64,000 nt of DNA from Palsa-504 sp963835775 (GTDB lineage Bacteria; Actinomycetota; Actinomycetes; Streptosporangiales; Streptosporangiaceae). The stretch lies in NCBI GenBank assembly GCA_963835775.1, contig CAWIHB010000024.1, positions 248,001-312,000 of the forward strand, given 5' to 3'. The stretch's first letter is position 1. Each line of letters opens with the position of its first letter. The translations under genes and the position numbers were made by a program. Below the pieces are notes generated by a model. The model did no database searches and had not been told where the DNA came from. It worked only from the letters and a program-made list of their open reading frames with translations. Of this stretch, positions 32,301 through 46,200 are shown piece after piece.

Positions 32301-35300
32301 CTGCCCTGGATGTCGAGCAGGCTGTGCGCCCGGCAGTACTGGTCGACCAGGCGGCCGTCGTCGGGCGCGCGGTTGTGGGCGACGGTCAAGAAGGTCAGGC
32401 CGAGCGTATCGAGCCAGCCGCGGGTGGGAGTGCGCGCGTACAGCGCCGCCTGCTCGGCGGCACGCTGGTCCGCCTGGCCAAGCGCACCGCCGATGCGTCG
32501 CTCATACCAGGTCGCCCAGCCGCCCGGCTGCCCGGCGAGCACGCCGAGGTACCGGTCGGCGTAGCCGATCACGTCCGGGTCTTCGCGCGGGTCGAGCAGC
32601 ACAGTGTCACCCGCGTCCCAGGTGTCCTGGCGCCAAGGGTCGAACGTGGTCTTGGCGTAGCTGCCGTCCGGGTTCAGGGTAGCCACGACGCGCCCGACTG
32701 GGTCGTAGAAGAGCACCGCGCTGACGCCGACCTCGCGGGCAAACTCGAATTCCGGAGTCGTCGTGAAGAACGGCTCGTACTTCCGGACAGGCTGGCCCTT
32801 GTTGTTGAAGACGGTCCAGCCGCTGCCGATCCAGCGGTGGGCCACGTCCGGCCCGCCGTCAGTGACCGGCCCTGCGGCGGCTTGGCCTTTGTGCTGGATC
32901 TCCCGGCCGAAGCCGTCGGAGTAGCTGAAGGCACGCTGGATCTTCGTGCGCTGTCCCGGTGCGAGGTCACTGACGTGCGTCTCGCGGGCGAGCACCGCCA
33001 CCCCCGCGGGCCGCGGCTCGGGCTCGCGGCGGGTGCGCCAGTAGGCGTCAAGGTCGTAGAGTACCCGGCTGGTCGCCTGGCCCAGCAGCCGGTGCGGATC
33101 GGCGAACGGGTCGGCGAAGTACGCGGTGATCGCGCCGGGATCCGGATCGGGGTCGAATCCGTCGAGTGAGTCACCGAGCCGCTGCTCCGGCTTGCCCATC
33201 ACGGCCGTGCCCGCCACCCGGCCGAGGGTGTCGAAGGCGACCGCCGCCCGGTTCCTGTTCGCATCGCTGACCAGGCGCGGTGCCAGCACCCGGTAGTCGT
33301 TACCGTCGATGGTCAGCCGACCCTCAGGGTTTCGCTCGCCGACGGTGACCAGGTTGCCGAGCGCGTCGCGAGTCTGCGATACCAGCAGGTCGTAACGGTC
33401 GAGCGTGACGGCCGTCGTGTTGCCGAACGGGTCACGGAACCGGCGCGGCAGGAAGAAGTGCGCCTGGGCGTAGCACAGCTCGGCGGCCGGGTCATCGCCG
33501 TTATCCGGGGAGTAGAACACCCGGCCGGACGGCAGCCACCAGGTCTCGCCGTCCCGCACGTAGCCGGCTGCGGTGAGCATCGCGGCGTCTACCCGGTCCC
33601 CGTACAGGTCGGCGACCAGACCGCGGGTAAACGCCTGGCGGTAACTTCGGTACGGCAGCGCGAGCGGCTCCAGGACGCCGAACGGCAGCGCTCCAGACAG
33701 GTCGTCGCGCCGGTACCGGGCCCTGGTGCCAGTAATCAGCCGCCGGGCGGGTGCGGGCAGGCGGGCCGGGTCGGCGTCCCAGTCCTGGAACGGCAGCTCG
33801 GCGCCGATCGCGGCTAGCCCGTCGCGCAACTCCTCGAAGCGGAAGAGCGGGCCCGCAGGGAGCAGGCCGACGATCTCGAACGTGCGCGTCTCGCACGGCA
33901 TCGGCGTCCGGTGCGCGTCGGGCAGCTCCACCGGGTTGGTGTATCCGTGGTCGGTGTAGGTCAGGCGGAGTCTTCGTTGCGCCTCCTGGTCTTCCTCCGA
34001 GAGGGCCCGGTTGGCGAATCGGCGGCCGTACCCGGCCGACGCCGAGCGCAGCGGGTTACCGTAATCGTCGACGGCGAGCACCAAGTCGTGGGTGATCCGG
34101 GGGTCCGCCCGCAGCGCACCGTCTACCGGGTACAGCGCGCGCTCGTAGTGCGCGGTGATGCTCTCGCGGGGGCAGGTCAGGAGGACGGCGTGGTAGTTCT
34201 GCGGGCCGTCTGGCCGCCACTGAGTGGCGGGCTGGAGCAACTCGATCGTGTAGTTGTGCTCGGTGACCGTGTACGGTCGGCCCTGTGTCTCGCTGCCGTC
34301 GCGCGCGTACACCTCCTCTCGCAGCGGCTTGCCCTTCAGCGCCCGGCAGGCCTCGCGGGCCTCGGTCCGCGACAGCCGCCACGACCGGGGCGGCTCCCCG
34401 GTCAGGCGCAAAGTGGCGGGCAGGGCGGTGTCAGGCAGGTCGGGGTCCCCACCGCCCGGCTGGCGGTAGTACTCGTGTGCGTACAGCCGGGTGACCCGGT
34501 CCTCACCGGGGAACACGCCGGTGTGCAGCCAGGTGCGGGTCAGCACCGGCGGCAGGTCCGTGCCCGGGTCCAGGTTCGCGAACTCGCCCCGCGCACCGTC
34601 GGCCTCTAGCACCGCCAGCTCCTCGGTGTCCCACTGCTCGACCATGCCGAACCCGCGGAACTCGCGCTCGAAGCCGTCGTAATAGCCGTGATGGTAGGCG
34701 TGACGGGTGGTGAACCGGTTGTGGTTGATCTGGTCGATGATCTCCACCCGCTCGACCACCTGGACGGGGAACGGCAGCCGGGTGATCCACGGCCGCCCGG
34801 CGGCCTGGTCGGCGAGGTAGAACTGGGTGGATGGAGCGTAGCTGACCCTGGTCTCCGCGCCCAGGTTGTTGACCATCTCGGTGAGCAGGTACGGTTTGCC
34901 CGCCGCCATCAGGTCGACGTAGCGCAGCTGCCTGCCGCTGTCGCCGGGCAGTGGCGAGGACCAGACCAGGCACGCGGTACCCCGGCCGAGCAGGTCCACC
35001 GCCATGACCTGTGCCAGGCTGTCCAGCCGCGGGAACCCGTGCGGCAGCGTGTGCGGGTCGCTGAAGCCGTTGCCGGACTGGTTGAGGTACAGCCGGGTGC
35101 CGCCGGGGTGCAGGTAGATCAGGTCCGCGGTGCCCGAGCCGTCCACATCGGCCAGCCGCACCCGCCGCTGGTCGAAATGATCGGGCTGGTCCAACCACGG
35201 GCAGCGGTCCATGGTCACCTTCGCGCCGAACCGCCCGAAGCCGACGTTGGGCCAGTAGCAGATTTCTCCGGCCCGGACCCGGACCAGATCGGACAGGCCG

Positions 35301-37227
35301 TCGCCGGACATGTCTGCCAGGTAGATGGTCTGCTCGGGGTCGGCGAGCACCAGCCGCGGGCCCCGTTCCTCGTCCCACGGCTGGAAGGTCCGCCGCGGGC
35401 GGCCGAAGCCCTCGTAGCCGAAGCAGGCGTACCAGGTGAACGCGTCGTCCCTGGTGATCAGGACGTCGGCTAGGCCGTCCCCGTCGAGGTCGACCATGCG
35501 CAGGTCGGGGTCATCCCACGCGATGTCCGGGTGCGACCGGAACCGGCGGAACGGCCGCCAGTCACGCTCTCGGGTCCGCTCGTAGACACCGGGCATCGGC
35601 CCGCCGAGCTCCACCAGGTCCAGGTGACCGTCGCCGGCCAGGTCGAGCAGTTCCTGACGGTGCCCTGGGCCCGCCATGGCCGGCTGGGCGGCCAGCATGC
35701 GCTCGGGCGCGAGCCGCCCGTCGCCGAGATTGGCCTTGTACAACCAGGCACCGCCCTGCCTGGCCAGGACACCGGACAGTCCCTCGCCATCCAGGTCGAC
35801 CCACTGGTACGCAGTCCCGTCAATGCCGGCCGGCAGGTTCCGCAGCGCCTCGGTGCCCAGGTCGTGGGGCTCGTGGCCGATGACCGCCTGGCTGTAGCCG
35901 AATTCCACGGGCGGTAGCGACTCGCGGTAGTACCCGCCGCCGGGGCGGCGCCGGTATCCGGTGTGCGTCACCGACGCCACCGCAGTCAGGCCGCTGCCGC
36001 CGGTGCTCTCGTAGGTCAGGTCGGTCGAGCTCACCAGGCAACTGGCGCCGACGTCTGGTTCGTCGGGGAAATGGTGGAACATCAGGATCCGGCGGCACCG
36101 CCGGTAAGTGCGGACCTCGAAGGCCGGGCGGTAGGTGGAGAACGGGTCAGGACGCACCGGCCAGGGCCGGCCGGGATCGGGCCGCGGGGCCTCTTCTTCA
36201 TGATCTCCGTAGTCGAAGACGACCTCGAACATCCAGCCGCCGCTGTCGTGGTCTGCGCTGCCATGGTCTGCGCTGTCTTGGTCTGCGCTGTCTTGGTCTG
36301 CGCTGTCTTGGTCTGCGCCGTCTTGGTCTGCGCTGTCCTGGCCGCCGCCGACTGGCCACGGCACCCGGTTGCCGTACCGGATCCGCTTGGGGTAACGGCC
36401 AGCTGACCTGGACCGCTCGGTGCGGTTGCGCTCGCTGGCCAGGGCGGTGTCCACGCCTGAGCTGTCCTCGGCCAGGTAGTCATAGACGGCGGCGTTGCCC
36501 GTGTCGTCATGGCTCGCGCAGATCAGCCAGCTGAACACCCGCGCCGGATCAGCTGGGTCCGCGATGCGGCTCGCGGCCGTGGCGCCATAAACCGTCGTCA
36601 CGTTGCCCGAGGTGATCGACCGCCAGTGCGTCTCGCCCGAACCACAGTCCCGCCAGCGCTCGATCCGCGCGAACAGCCCCTCGATCCGCGGCCGGTAGCG
36701 CTGGATCTCGAATCGCCGGCCGCCTACGGTCCGCCACTCGGGCACCTGCTCCCAGACGCCGTCGCGTTCCGCGCGGACCGGAACCAGGTCCTCGGCGCCG
36801 CTGAGGATGAAGGTGTCCTGGTCCGGGTCGTCCTGATAGCGCGGCAGGCCTTTATCGGTCTTGCGGGTGATGGCCGGCAGCGAGATCTTCCAGCCCAGCC
36901 CGAACGTGCTCTGGCCGCCACCGGAGTCGTAGGCCAGGCTCAGCGACGGGCCAAAGCGGCCCGCCCCTGGCTCGTCGCCACCGGGACAGTCAGGCTGGCC
37001 GTGCCGGTGGCCGCGCTGACCGAGAATTTCTCCCCGATGTCGCGGATGGCGCCGCCGCCCTTGGGCAGCGACACCGACGGCGGTGCCGGCGGCCCGCCTT
37101 CGGCTGGCTGCCACGGGTTGGCCGGAGCGCGGCCCGACGTCTTGCCGTTGGCGTCGCCTGGCGCGGGGGCCGGCGCCGGGGCCTGGCCCGGCTGCTCCGG
37201 CGCTGCCCCGGGATCTGCGGGAAACAC
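29333..37227 (-). CDS. Tc-toxin TcB-TcC fusion (SpvB/beta-propeller/RHS) with a beta-barrel-like variable C-terminus; frameshifted near the N-terminus
   Basis: The GTG at 37227 opens LPKGGGAIRDIGEKFSVSAA, the SpvB start. One missing base near 36957 shifts the frame; downstream it resumes with FGPSLSLAYDSGGGQSTFGL and stays open to 29333. The combined product is about 2630 residues. In order: SpvB, an acidic DSADQ repeat, FG-GAP-like beta-propeller blades (VDLDGDGLADVL), RHS/YD repeats, then the RHS core YRYTGKERDKETGFYYYGAR...DPAGL...LTDPDGRQ at about 2210-2270. In Tc toxins TcB-TcC forms a cocoon that autocleaves after this core and holds a variable C-terminal effector. Here that region is about 360 residues and looks like a glycine-rich beta-barrel. 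It lies 3 bp downstream of TcA. Confidence 0.85.
36241..36340 (-). repeat. 15-bp tandem repeat, about six copies, coding
   Basis: Six near-identical 15-bp units (gtctgcgctgtcttg on the plus strand) fill 36251-36340, with a partial unit before them. In frame they encode DSADQ/DGADQ/GSADH units, an acidic insertion within the SpvB part of the Tc protein. Confidence 0.88.
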
Positions 37228-37230
37228 CGC

Positions 37231-40200
37231 TCAGCCCTCGTACTCGCCGCAGCACGCGGCTGGGTCCGGCGAGCCGCAGCGCGGCCAGCACTGCGCGTCG
37301 TAATCCGCGGCCACGAAGGCGCTGCAGATCTCCCCGGCCTGCGCGGGGATCTCGAACGTGCAGGCCGTCGGCCGGTCGTCCCGCAGTGGCCCGAGCGGGT
37401 GCTCGCGCAGGTCGATCGTGCCGCAGAAGAACCCGGGCCACGCCTCGGCTGCCACGCACTCGACCTCGGCGGACCCGCCGCGGCCGGCCTCGTCCCGCCA
37501 GAACCGGACCAGGTGATGGCGTCCGGGGACGGCGTTGGGCGCGGCGAACATCAGCAGCAGCCGGTCGAGGCCCCGCACCCGTCGGCCGGGAAGGAACGGG
37601 AACATCGCCGGAGTAAAGCCCAGCCGCAGCCGTCGTGGCCGGCCGTCGTGGCCGGCCCGCTCGCCGCCGCCGCCCGGCTCGCTCAGGGCCGGCCACGCGT
37701 CGGGGAAGTCGGTGCGCACTTCGAACAGCCGCAGCCCGTTGCCGGGGAGCCGGCCGCGGGCGTCCCGCGCGGCCGCCTCGCGCAGGGCGGCGCCGCCGTC
37801 CCGGGCCGTGTAGTTGAGGTGCAGGACCAGGTCGGTCACCGTGTCCAGGTCGAAGTAGTTGTTCTCCGGCGGCAGCTCGATGCGCCACCGGCTGACGGCC
37901 CCGAGGTATTCGAACGGCAGGTACCGCTCGTCCCGGAAACTGAGCTCGAACAGGCCCGAATCGTTCTGGCCGCTCGACGTCGCGATCGACTCGCATGCGG
38001 CGTACTCACGGACGATCCGCGGGTCCCGTGAGCACGGTTCGTAATCGCTGTGCTCCCGGCCGCCGGGGCAGCAGCAGCCCTGCGCCGGCGGCCGCAGTTC
38101 CGGGCCGGTCCGCGTCATGCTGCTCAGCAGGGTCAGGCGGCAGTTGATGCTGCGGTAGGGGCCGGTGACGCAGGGCAGCGTCAGCGTGACGCTCTTGATG
38201 CGGCGCAGGAAATGGCCGGGATGGTCGACGTCGAACGTCCACTCCGGGATGCTGATCTCGCAGTAGCCCGTGGTGCGCAGCCGCAGGTACGCGGCGGGGA
38301 AGTCCAGCCGCAGCGAGATGTGCTTGGTCAGCTCGAGCTCGCGCCGGTTCTCGTCGAGGTAGGCCTTCTCCATGTGACGCAGGGCGAAGTCGAGGCGCTC
38401 GCCGGCCATCAGCCCGGCGTGCAGGCTGTCCCAGGTTTCCTCGGGGAGGAACCGCCGGCGGGTGTGGCCGAGGTCGAAGTTGAAGGCCTGCTCGGCCTCC
38501 CGCGCCGCCCGCCGGGCCAGCTCGTACATCTGACGGTGCAGGGCGGCGGTCTCCTTCTGCAGCCACAGGTACAGCTCGGTGGCGGTGAACTTATCGCGCA
38601 GGAAATCCAGGACCTCGGTGGCGTGCTCGATCTGCCGCTGCTGGTTGTTCAGCTCGGCCAGGGCCTGGTCGCGGCGGCGGTGCGCGCCGAGGATCTGGAG
38701 CTCAATCTGCTGGATCTCGATCGGCAGCGTCTGCATCTGGTGCAGCCACTCGACGGCGCGGCGCTGCCAGCCGGCCTGCGTCATGTCCATCGCGGCATTG
38801 GTGCTCTGGATGTCCGCGACCGTCTGCATGATCCTGCCGACGGCCTCGAATATGTGAGCCAGTTTGGTGCCGATCGGCGGCGAGGCACCGCTCGACATCG
38901 CCCCGAAGAAGGTATCGGGAATGATGTTCATGATCTCGCCCACCGCCTCGACCACGTTGGCGCCCGTGCGGGTCTGCAGGGCGTTCGTGGTGAGGTCCAG
39001 GTTCTGGATCTCGTTGTTGATCAGGCCGTTCTGGAACAGGCCGGCGTAGTAGAGCAGGTTGGTCTGGTTGACGTCCTTGGTCTGCTGCAACGCCTGGACC
39101 TGCCAGTCCGCGTCGCGGCACTGGTCTTGCCGGATGGCGATGCCCAGGGCCTGCATCTCACGCTCCTGCTCCGCATGGATGGAGGCCAGGTACTCGGCAT
39201 CGCCCTTCTCGTAGGCGGACAGCAGCGCGGCGCCCAGCTCGCGGACCCGCCCGGCCAGCTCGATGGCCTTCGGGATCTGGGACAGGAACCGGTACGGGCT
39301 GGGCCGGCCGCACCAGTCCTCCGCGTCGGCGCAGTCCTCCGCGCACGGTCCGGCGCCCCGCTGGTCCGCCGCCTGCCCGTCGCCGAAGTAGGGCATGTCC
39401 CGGCCGGGCCGGCCGTTGCGCAGCCGCCGTGCGTCCAGGGACCGGCGGATCAGCCCCAACCGGTCGGCGACCCGGTCGTACAGCTCCATGAGCTGGGGGT
39501 TCAGCGGCGCGTAGGCCGGGACGAACTCGGCGACGGTGGACGTGGCCGCCGACTCGGGCAGCAAGATCGTCCGCGGCCGGGGTCCGGTGATCCGGGCGGC
39601 CGTATCGTACAGGACCCGCGCCTGGCCGAACGCCTCCGGCGAGTGGCTTCGGCGCATCAGCGCGTCGCCCCACTCGATCAGCGTCCGGCAGTAGTGCAAC
39701 GTCACGGCGCGGTTCCGGGCGCCGTGCACGGTGACCTGCGTGGCGTCGCAGCAGCCACCCGGCCGGGCGGGTTCCCTGTCGTTCTCCGTCGCCGTGGTCG
39801 TGTCGGTGCTGCCGGGGCAGTGCACCCAGGTGCAGTCCTCCTGGACAGGATCGAACGAGCGCCGGTACCACCGCAGGGCTAGCTCGTGGCCGCACCGTGC
39901 CCGCAGCGCGTCGGCCACGGCCAGCGAGGTCGAGAACCATGACGCCGGGAACAGGCGGGTGCCGGGCTCGTCGTAGGCGAAGAACGGGTACGCCAGCAGC
40001 CCGCCCGGGTACTTGAGGGACGGCGTCGGCGGATCGAGGGCCTGCGGTACCGCCACCGCCTGGTCCGTCGGCAGGTCGTACCGGAAGCCGGGCGGCGACG
40101 GGTCCCCGTCTCCGTTGGCGTCCGCGCCGTAGCCGGCCGGCACCGTGCCGTTGGTGACCTCGAAGTACAGCGAGTCCCCGGCCCGGCCCAGGAAAGTCAG

Positions 40201-43200
40201 GTCGGGCGGATTGCTGACCGCGACGTACCCCTCGGACCGCCGGGCCTGTCCGAACTCGCCGCCGTGCACGCGGCACCAGGCCAGCCGGACGGCCGGGCCC
40301 GGCTGCCACGTGGCCAGCAGCGATGGCACCTGATCCTCGTCGTCCCACTCGGCCGACTGCTGCTGGAACTGGTCGTAGTAGGAGTCCTGGAGGCCGAACT
40401 GGTAGCTGGCGCTGAAGCTGGCGTCACCGCTACCCGGGGTGCCCGTGTCGTCGGCGGAGGTGTCCTGGGAGGTGTCGTCGATGTTGGCGTACACCTGCGT
40501 ATTGATCAGCCAGAAGTAGTACTCGTCCACCCCGGCGGGATGCTCGCGACCGCACTCCCGGCAGCATGCGCCCCCGGGGGCCTGGCCCCGTGGGACGAAC
40601 TCAAGTGCGGCCTGCGGCACTCCGGCCGCCGCGACGCGCACGAACCGGGTGCCCAGCTTGGCCGCCGACTCCATCCAAAGCGGCAGCGACTGCGGCTGCG
40701 CGCTGCCCGCTGCGGCCGCCGCCGCGAGCGACTCGGCCGTGGTCGCGGCGGGGACCATGACCGCAGCCGGGACCGGCGCCGTGGTCAGGGTCGCGACCTC
40801 GGGCACGGCGCCGGCCGGGCTGTCCGGCGTGTTCGCGGTGCCGCCCGTTCCGGCGGCGCCGGCCGCGCTGTCCGGCGTGTTGCCGGGGCCGGACGCGCTG
40901 GGCTGGGGAATGGCGGCCAGCCAGGTCGGCTGGGCGGCGTACTCCGGGCGCCCCAGCGTGGTGAGTCCCTCGCGTTCCGGCGACAGCGCGCGGATCTCCG
41001 ACGGCACCCGCCGCTGCAGGAGGTCGGGCGCGTGCTCCAGGGCCTGGTGGTCGTCGGTCCACCAGTCCAGGCCGCCGGGCGCCGCCAGGGTGAGGCTCGA
41101 CGTGCGCAGCTGCGACTCCAGGAACCGGAAGGCCTCGATCCGGCGGGCCTTGGCCAGCTCGTCCCACTCGACCCAGTTCTCTAGGTAAAGCTCCCGGCGC
41201 CGGGCCCGCTCCCAGGTCCGGTACGTCTCGAACCGGCTGTCCCACAGCCGGGCGAACTCGCGGGTCACCTGCCAGCCCGGCTCCAGCCCGAGCCGGCTCC
41301 GGCGGACGAATGACTGGACCGCGGTGATGGCCTCCTCGATCCGGCTCGCCTTCTCCCGCAGGCCGGCCTCCACGTCGAGCAGGAGCAGGTCGGACAGGTC
41401 GCCGGGTGCCGTGGCGAACTGCCCGGGCTGCCAGGGCAGCTCTACCCGGTTCATGTGGCACAGGTAGGCGATCAGCGCTCGGCGACCGCGGTCGCGCAGC
41501 CCGTCGTTGAGCCGCCGCAGGTCGTCGTAGCGGAGCGGCGCGCCGTTTTCCAGGCAGCCGTCGGTCACGAACGCCAGCAGGTTGGCGTTGCCGGTCTGGG
41601 TCTCGCCCGGCAGTTCCGCGCTCGGATCATCCGATGCCCACAGGTCCGGCCGCGCCACCTCGATGTCCCGGGCGGCGAAGCGGGCCTGCGCGGCCCGCAG
41701 CCAGCGGTCGGCGTGCCAGGCCCGCAGCATCCAGCGCTCGTCGGCCAGGTCGGCGCTCGTCACCTCGTACACCGGGGAGTTCTGGCCCTGGAAGTAGCGC
41801 AGGTCGAGCTGCCAGTGGCGCGCGTCCGCGGCCATGTGCCGCAGCAGGTAGCCGGGATCGGCGGGCTGCTTGTCCTGCGCCTCCTCGAACAGGTGCCACA
41901 GCGGGCGCCCGCCGCGCCGGCGCACGTCGGCGCGGGCCGCGGCGTAGTCGAACAGCCGCTCCCACCAGTCGAACATCGCCTGGACGCGCTGCGGCGAGGG
42001 AGCGGTGCGCGCGTCCGAGCCGGGGGCGGGCGGACAGTAGTCATCACGCAGCGGCAGGAAGTCGAAGTCGAGATCCGCGGCATGCCGCGTGAACCCGCCG
42101 CCCGCACGGTAGTAACCGGCGCCGGCGAACAGCTGCGACTGGGCGAGCAGGTAGCCGAGCTCGGCCGTCCCGTGCGGCTGGCGCTGCGCCGACAGCCCGA
42201 GCCGGCGGCAGAACAGCAGCGTCTTGAAGGCCCGCTGGTAGGTCCGGCGGATGTCGCGCAGTGAGCTGGCGTACCGGCCGCCCAGGTAGGCCGCCGCGCC
42301 CGGGCTGAGGCCGTCGATCCCGTCGGCCAGCGGCTGGTCCTTGCGCACCGCGAACAGCGCGCTGTGCGGGATCTCGGCGCACCGCCCGCCGCTGTCCGGC
42401 CCGGAGTATTTCACCTGGAAGCCGGTGTGCTGCGGCCGTACCTCGTCCTCGTCGCCGAATTCCGGGGCGGGCTGGATCAGCTCCGCCGTCAGCTCGTATG
42501 CGCCGCGCCTGAGCGGCAGCGCTGCGGCCGGGTGCTCTTCCTCCCCGTCCCAGTGGTGGCTGAGGATCACCCAGGTGCGCTGCCCGCGGCGGAGCACCAC
42601 GCGCCATTGGCGGCACCCGGCCGCCCCGGCGTCGGGCCGGTCCGGACCGGGCGCCGGGGCGCCTGCCCAGAACTCGTAGGTGCCGTCGCGCTCGATCAGC
42701 AGCGCCCCTGACCAGGTGACGGTGAAGCCCTGCGCCCCGCCCAGCCACGCCCCGGTCGCATCCTTCATCAGGAAGCCGTTGTGCACGCTGGCGAATTGGA
42801 GCTGCTGCGGGGTCAGCGTGGCGCCGAACGCCGGCAGCACCGTCGGCACCGGGCAGTTCTCCCGGTCCCGCTCGGCCCCGAAGCCCTGCAGCGCCCCGGA
42901 TTCGTCACGCCACGTGACCGTGCCGCCTGCTGCGCAGTACTGGGCGATCAGGCCCGTGCCGGCCAGGCCGAGCAGCGCGGCGAGCGCGCTGCCGCCGGGC
43001 AAGGCCCAAGTCAGCTGAGGCGGCGCGCCGGAATCAGCTTCCCAGCTGGTCTTCGCCGCGTTCTCGTCCGCGGCCAGGGCGCGCAGGATCAGTGCCGCGG
43101 CCGCGTCGTCGTCCGGGGCCTCCTGCCCGGTCACGGCCGTGACATGACGCGCCAGGTGGCTCGCGATGAGGTGACTGCGGCGGCGGCAGAGCAGGAACTG

Positions 43201-46200
43201 GCGGCGGAAGTACGCGAAGCGGCACGCCTCGTCCGGCTCCTCGATCAGCGCGCGCTGCGCGGCGGCGAAGTCGGCGAACAGTAGCGCGAAGCCGCCCAGC
43301 AGCGCGCGGGGCTGGAAGAACAGGTCCTGCACGGCCTGCTGCTCGGCTGGGTTCAGGTCGCGGACTCCGGTGAGCTTGGTGATGACCGCCCGGTCGGCGA
43401 GCGGGACTCGGGCGGAAAGCTGCTCCGCGACGGGGTCGTAGCGCAGCGGGCCGTCCGGCGGGTCGTTCCACATGGGCGCGGACGTGCTCACCGCGGCGAG
43501 GCCGCTCACGAAGCACGCCGCCGGCGCGGTGCCCGGCTGGCCGGCCGAGCGCGCCACCACGCCGGGGAAGAAGTGCTGGGCCAGGGTCGCGACGTCGGCG
43601 GGTGCGAACCCGAACTCCGCGTGCAGGGCGGCCTCGATCCGCCGCCACGGCCATTCCTCGGCCTCAGCCTCAGCCTCAGCCTCGGCGTCCCCGTCGGCCT
43701 CCGCCTCGAGCATCTCCCGGCGCAGCCGCCACAGGGCGTGCTCGGGCTCGTCGTCCGGCAGCCCGAGCGGAGCGTCCAGCGAGTCGTTCTCGTCCTGCAG
43801 CGGGAACGGGTCGTCGCCGTCCAGGTGCGGTTCGGCGGTAAACAGGAAGATCAGCTCGCCGACGCTGAAGCCGGAGGTGTAGACCTTGGCCAGCACCTCC
43901 GCGAACCGCAGCGTGTGCGTCGGCAGCGCGTGCCAGGAGTCGGTGGCCGAGTCCGGGTCGAACCCCGCCAGCCGGGACAACGGATCGAGGTTCGCGGTCA
44001 GCAGCTTGACGAACTCGGCCGGTCGCCGGTCGCAGCCGTGCCGCCGCTGCGCGTGCTGCTCCACCCGTGTGATCAGCTGCCGCACCGCCCATGGCCACTG
44101 GGCCGCCGACGGCCCGGTCCACAGTGCCAGCAGGTGCGTGCGGTCCGCGTCCACGGCTCCCGGAACCACCGGGGCGGCGGGATCGGTGAGGTCCATGCCG
44201 AAGTCGTCTCGCAGCATCTGGAACGCGGCGAGCTGGCGGATGAAGTCGGGATTGGCCGCGCCGCCCGCCTGCAGCTGCAGCACGTCACAGATGTCCCGCA
44301 ACTGCGCGAAGGAGTAGCCACCGCGGCAGGTCTCGCGCAGTTTGCGCCACAGCCGGACGAACACCAGCAGCTCGGCCGCGTCCTGCTGCTGCTGCTCCGC
44401 GGGGAACTGCAGCCACAGGTCCTCGGGGCAGCACGGCTCGCACCGGGGGAACGGGCCGCTCTTGTCGTTGTCGTCGTCGCCGCCGGCGCTGCCGAACGGC
44501 ACGAAGCCCGACTCCCACAGCTCGTAGAACTCGCAGTAGCTCAGGCAGGTCTCGGCCAGGAACGTGGGGAGCCCGATCGTGCCGCGCTGAGCCTCGGCTG
44601 GCTGGGCCAGCGAGACCTGCGCGCCGGGCCCCTGCGGCGCGGTGCCGGCCACGGCGAGGGACTGGGCCGGCGGCGCGCAGGGTGGTGCCGCGGCGCCCTG
44701 GAACAGGGTCGCGTACTCCTCCGGAGTTATGCCGAGGTACTCGATGGCGGTGTCGACGCGCACCGGGTACCGCCACCGCCACGACTCGAACCCGGCCGGC
44801 TCCTGCGCGGGATCGAGCACGAACTCGGTGATGCACCGGCGGAAGGTCCGCATCTCCTCGAACCGGCTGCTGCCCAGCTGGCCCAGATAGGTCCGCGAGA
44901 CGTCCAGCGCCTGCGAGTACGGCAGCAGGCACGACGAGAAATCCGCCTTCAGCTTGTTGAACGCGGCCGGCTCGACGGCGGCGTTGGCCGTATCCGGGGC
45001 GGCCGGCGTGGAGTGCTCCGGCAGCGCGGCGAGCAGCTGGGCCGGATCATGGCACCGCTCCGACCCGTCTTCGTCCGGTCCAGGCTCGCCGGTGCCCAGC
45101 GCGTGCCCGGCCAGCACCTCGGCGGCGGTGTCATAAACCGTGCCGCCCGCGGCGGGCGCCGCTGCGGCCAGGTACTCCAGGCACTCGTTGACGAGGTCGA
45201 TCAACGGCAGCGGCGTCTCCAGGTTGGCGCAGCTGGCCGCCAGCTCGCCGACCGGCCCCCGCCGCTGGCTCAGCACCGTGCCCAGCGTGCCCAGCGTGAC
45301 CGGCGCGGCCGCCAGGTCGTCGCAGCTGGAGAGCTCGGAAACGGTCAGCATCTCCTGCAAGTAGGCGATGGGCCCGGTCGGCGACAGGCATGGCGGCGGG
45401 ACGCAGTCCACCAGGGACCCGTCGGGGTTGATCGGCTGGAACACCCCGCCGGGCTGGCTCGCCGGCGCAGAGGCCGGCGCCAGCTTCTGCGCCTGGCCGT
45501 AAAGCAAGGCGCAGGACTCGTACGCCACGGTGCCCGTCAGGGCCTGCTGGAAGTCGGCCTGCGACAGGGCCGTGATGTCCGCCGCACCGCCGAAGCCGCG
45601 TGCGTACAGGGCCTCCATGACCGAGAAGCTGAAGCTCACCGGGTACGGCAGCGTGCCGCCGGCCGGCGTCGGGGCCGGGGCGGCGGCGGCGATCTCCGCC
45701 AGCTCGTTGATCGTCGTCATCGCCTGGACCAGCCAGGCCTGCGCGGCCGGGTCGCCGGGGAACACGGTCTGTGCCGCGGTGGCCAGGTCCGTGCCCGCTA
45801 GCGCGCCGACGCCGAAACTGATGCCCTCGGCGGCCAGGCCGATCGGATCGTACGCGGTCGGTTCGAAGGTCGCGGCCGCGCCGGCGGGCGGCAGCTGGGC
45901 AACGGTGGCGACGGATGAGACGGTGAAGAACTGCTGCACTGCCCGGACGAACGCGCGGATGCGCGTGGCCGCGTACCCGGCCGTCAGCGGGGTCTGCCCG
46001 GAGGCGGGGCCGGGGGCGACCGGCTGGGTGAATGGCGGCAGCCACGGCGGGCTGCCCGGCTGCGCGAAGAAGCTCGTCCACTGGGCCGCCGTGACCTGTT
46101 TCAGCGTCTCCACCGTCGGGCTGGGCGTCGGCGGCGAGGTCGTGCTCGGCAGCCATGCCGCGATCTGGTCCGCCAGCGTGCTCGGGATGAAGGCGAAGGT

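Noticed and set aside
29333..37996. A single 2887-codon minus-strand frame reaching up to 37996
   Set aside because: Its part above about 36957 is antisense/out-of-frame to the TcA 3' end and has no SpvB similarity. The true SpvB start lies in another frame at 37227, joined by a one-base frameshift.
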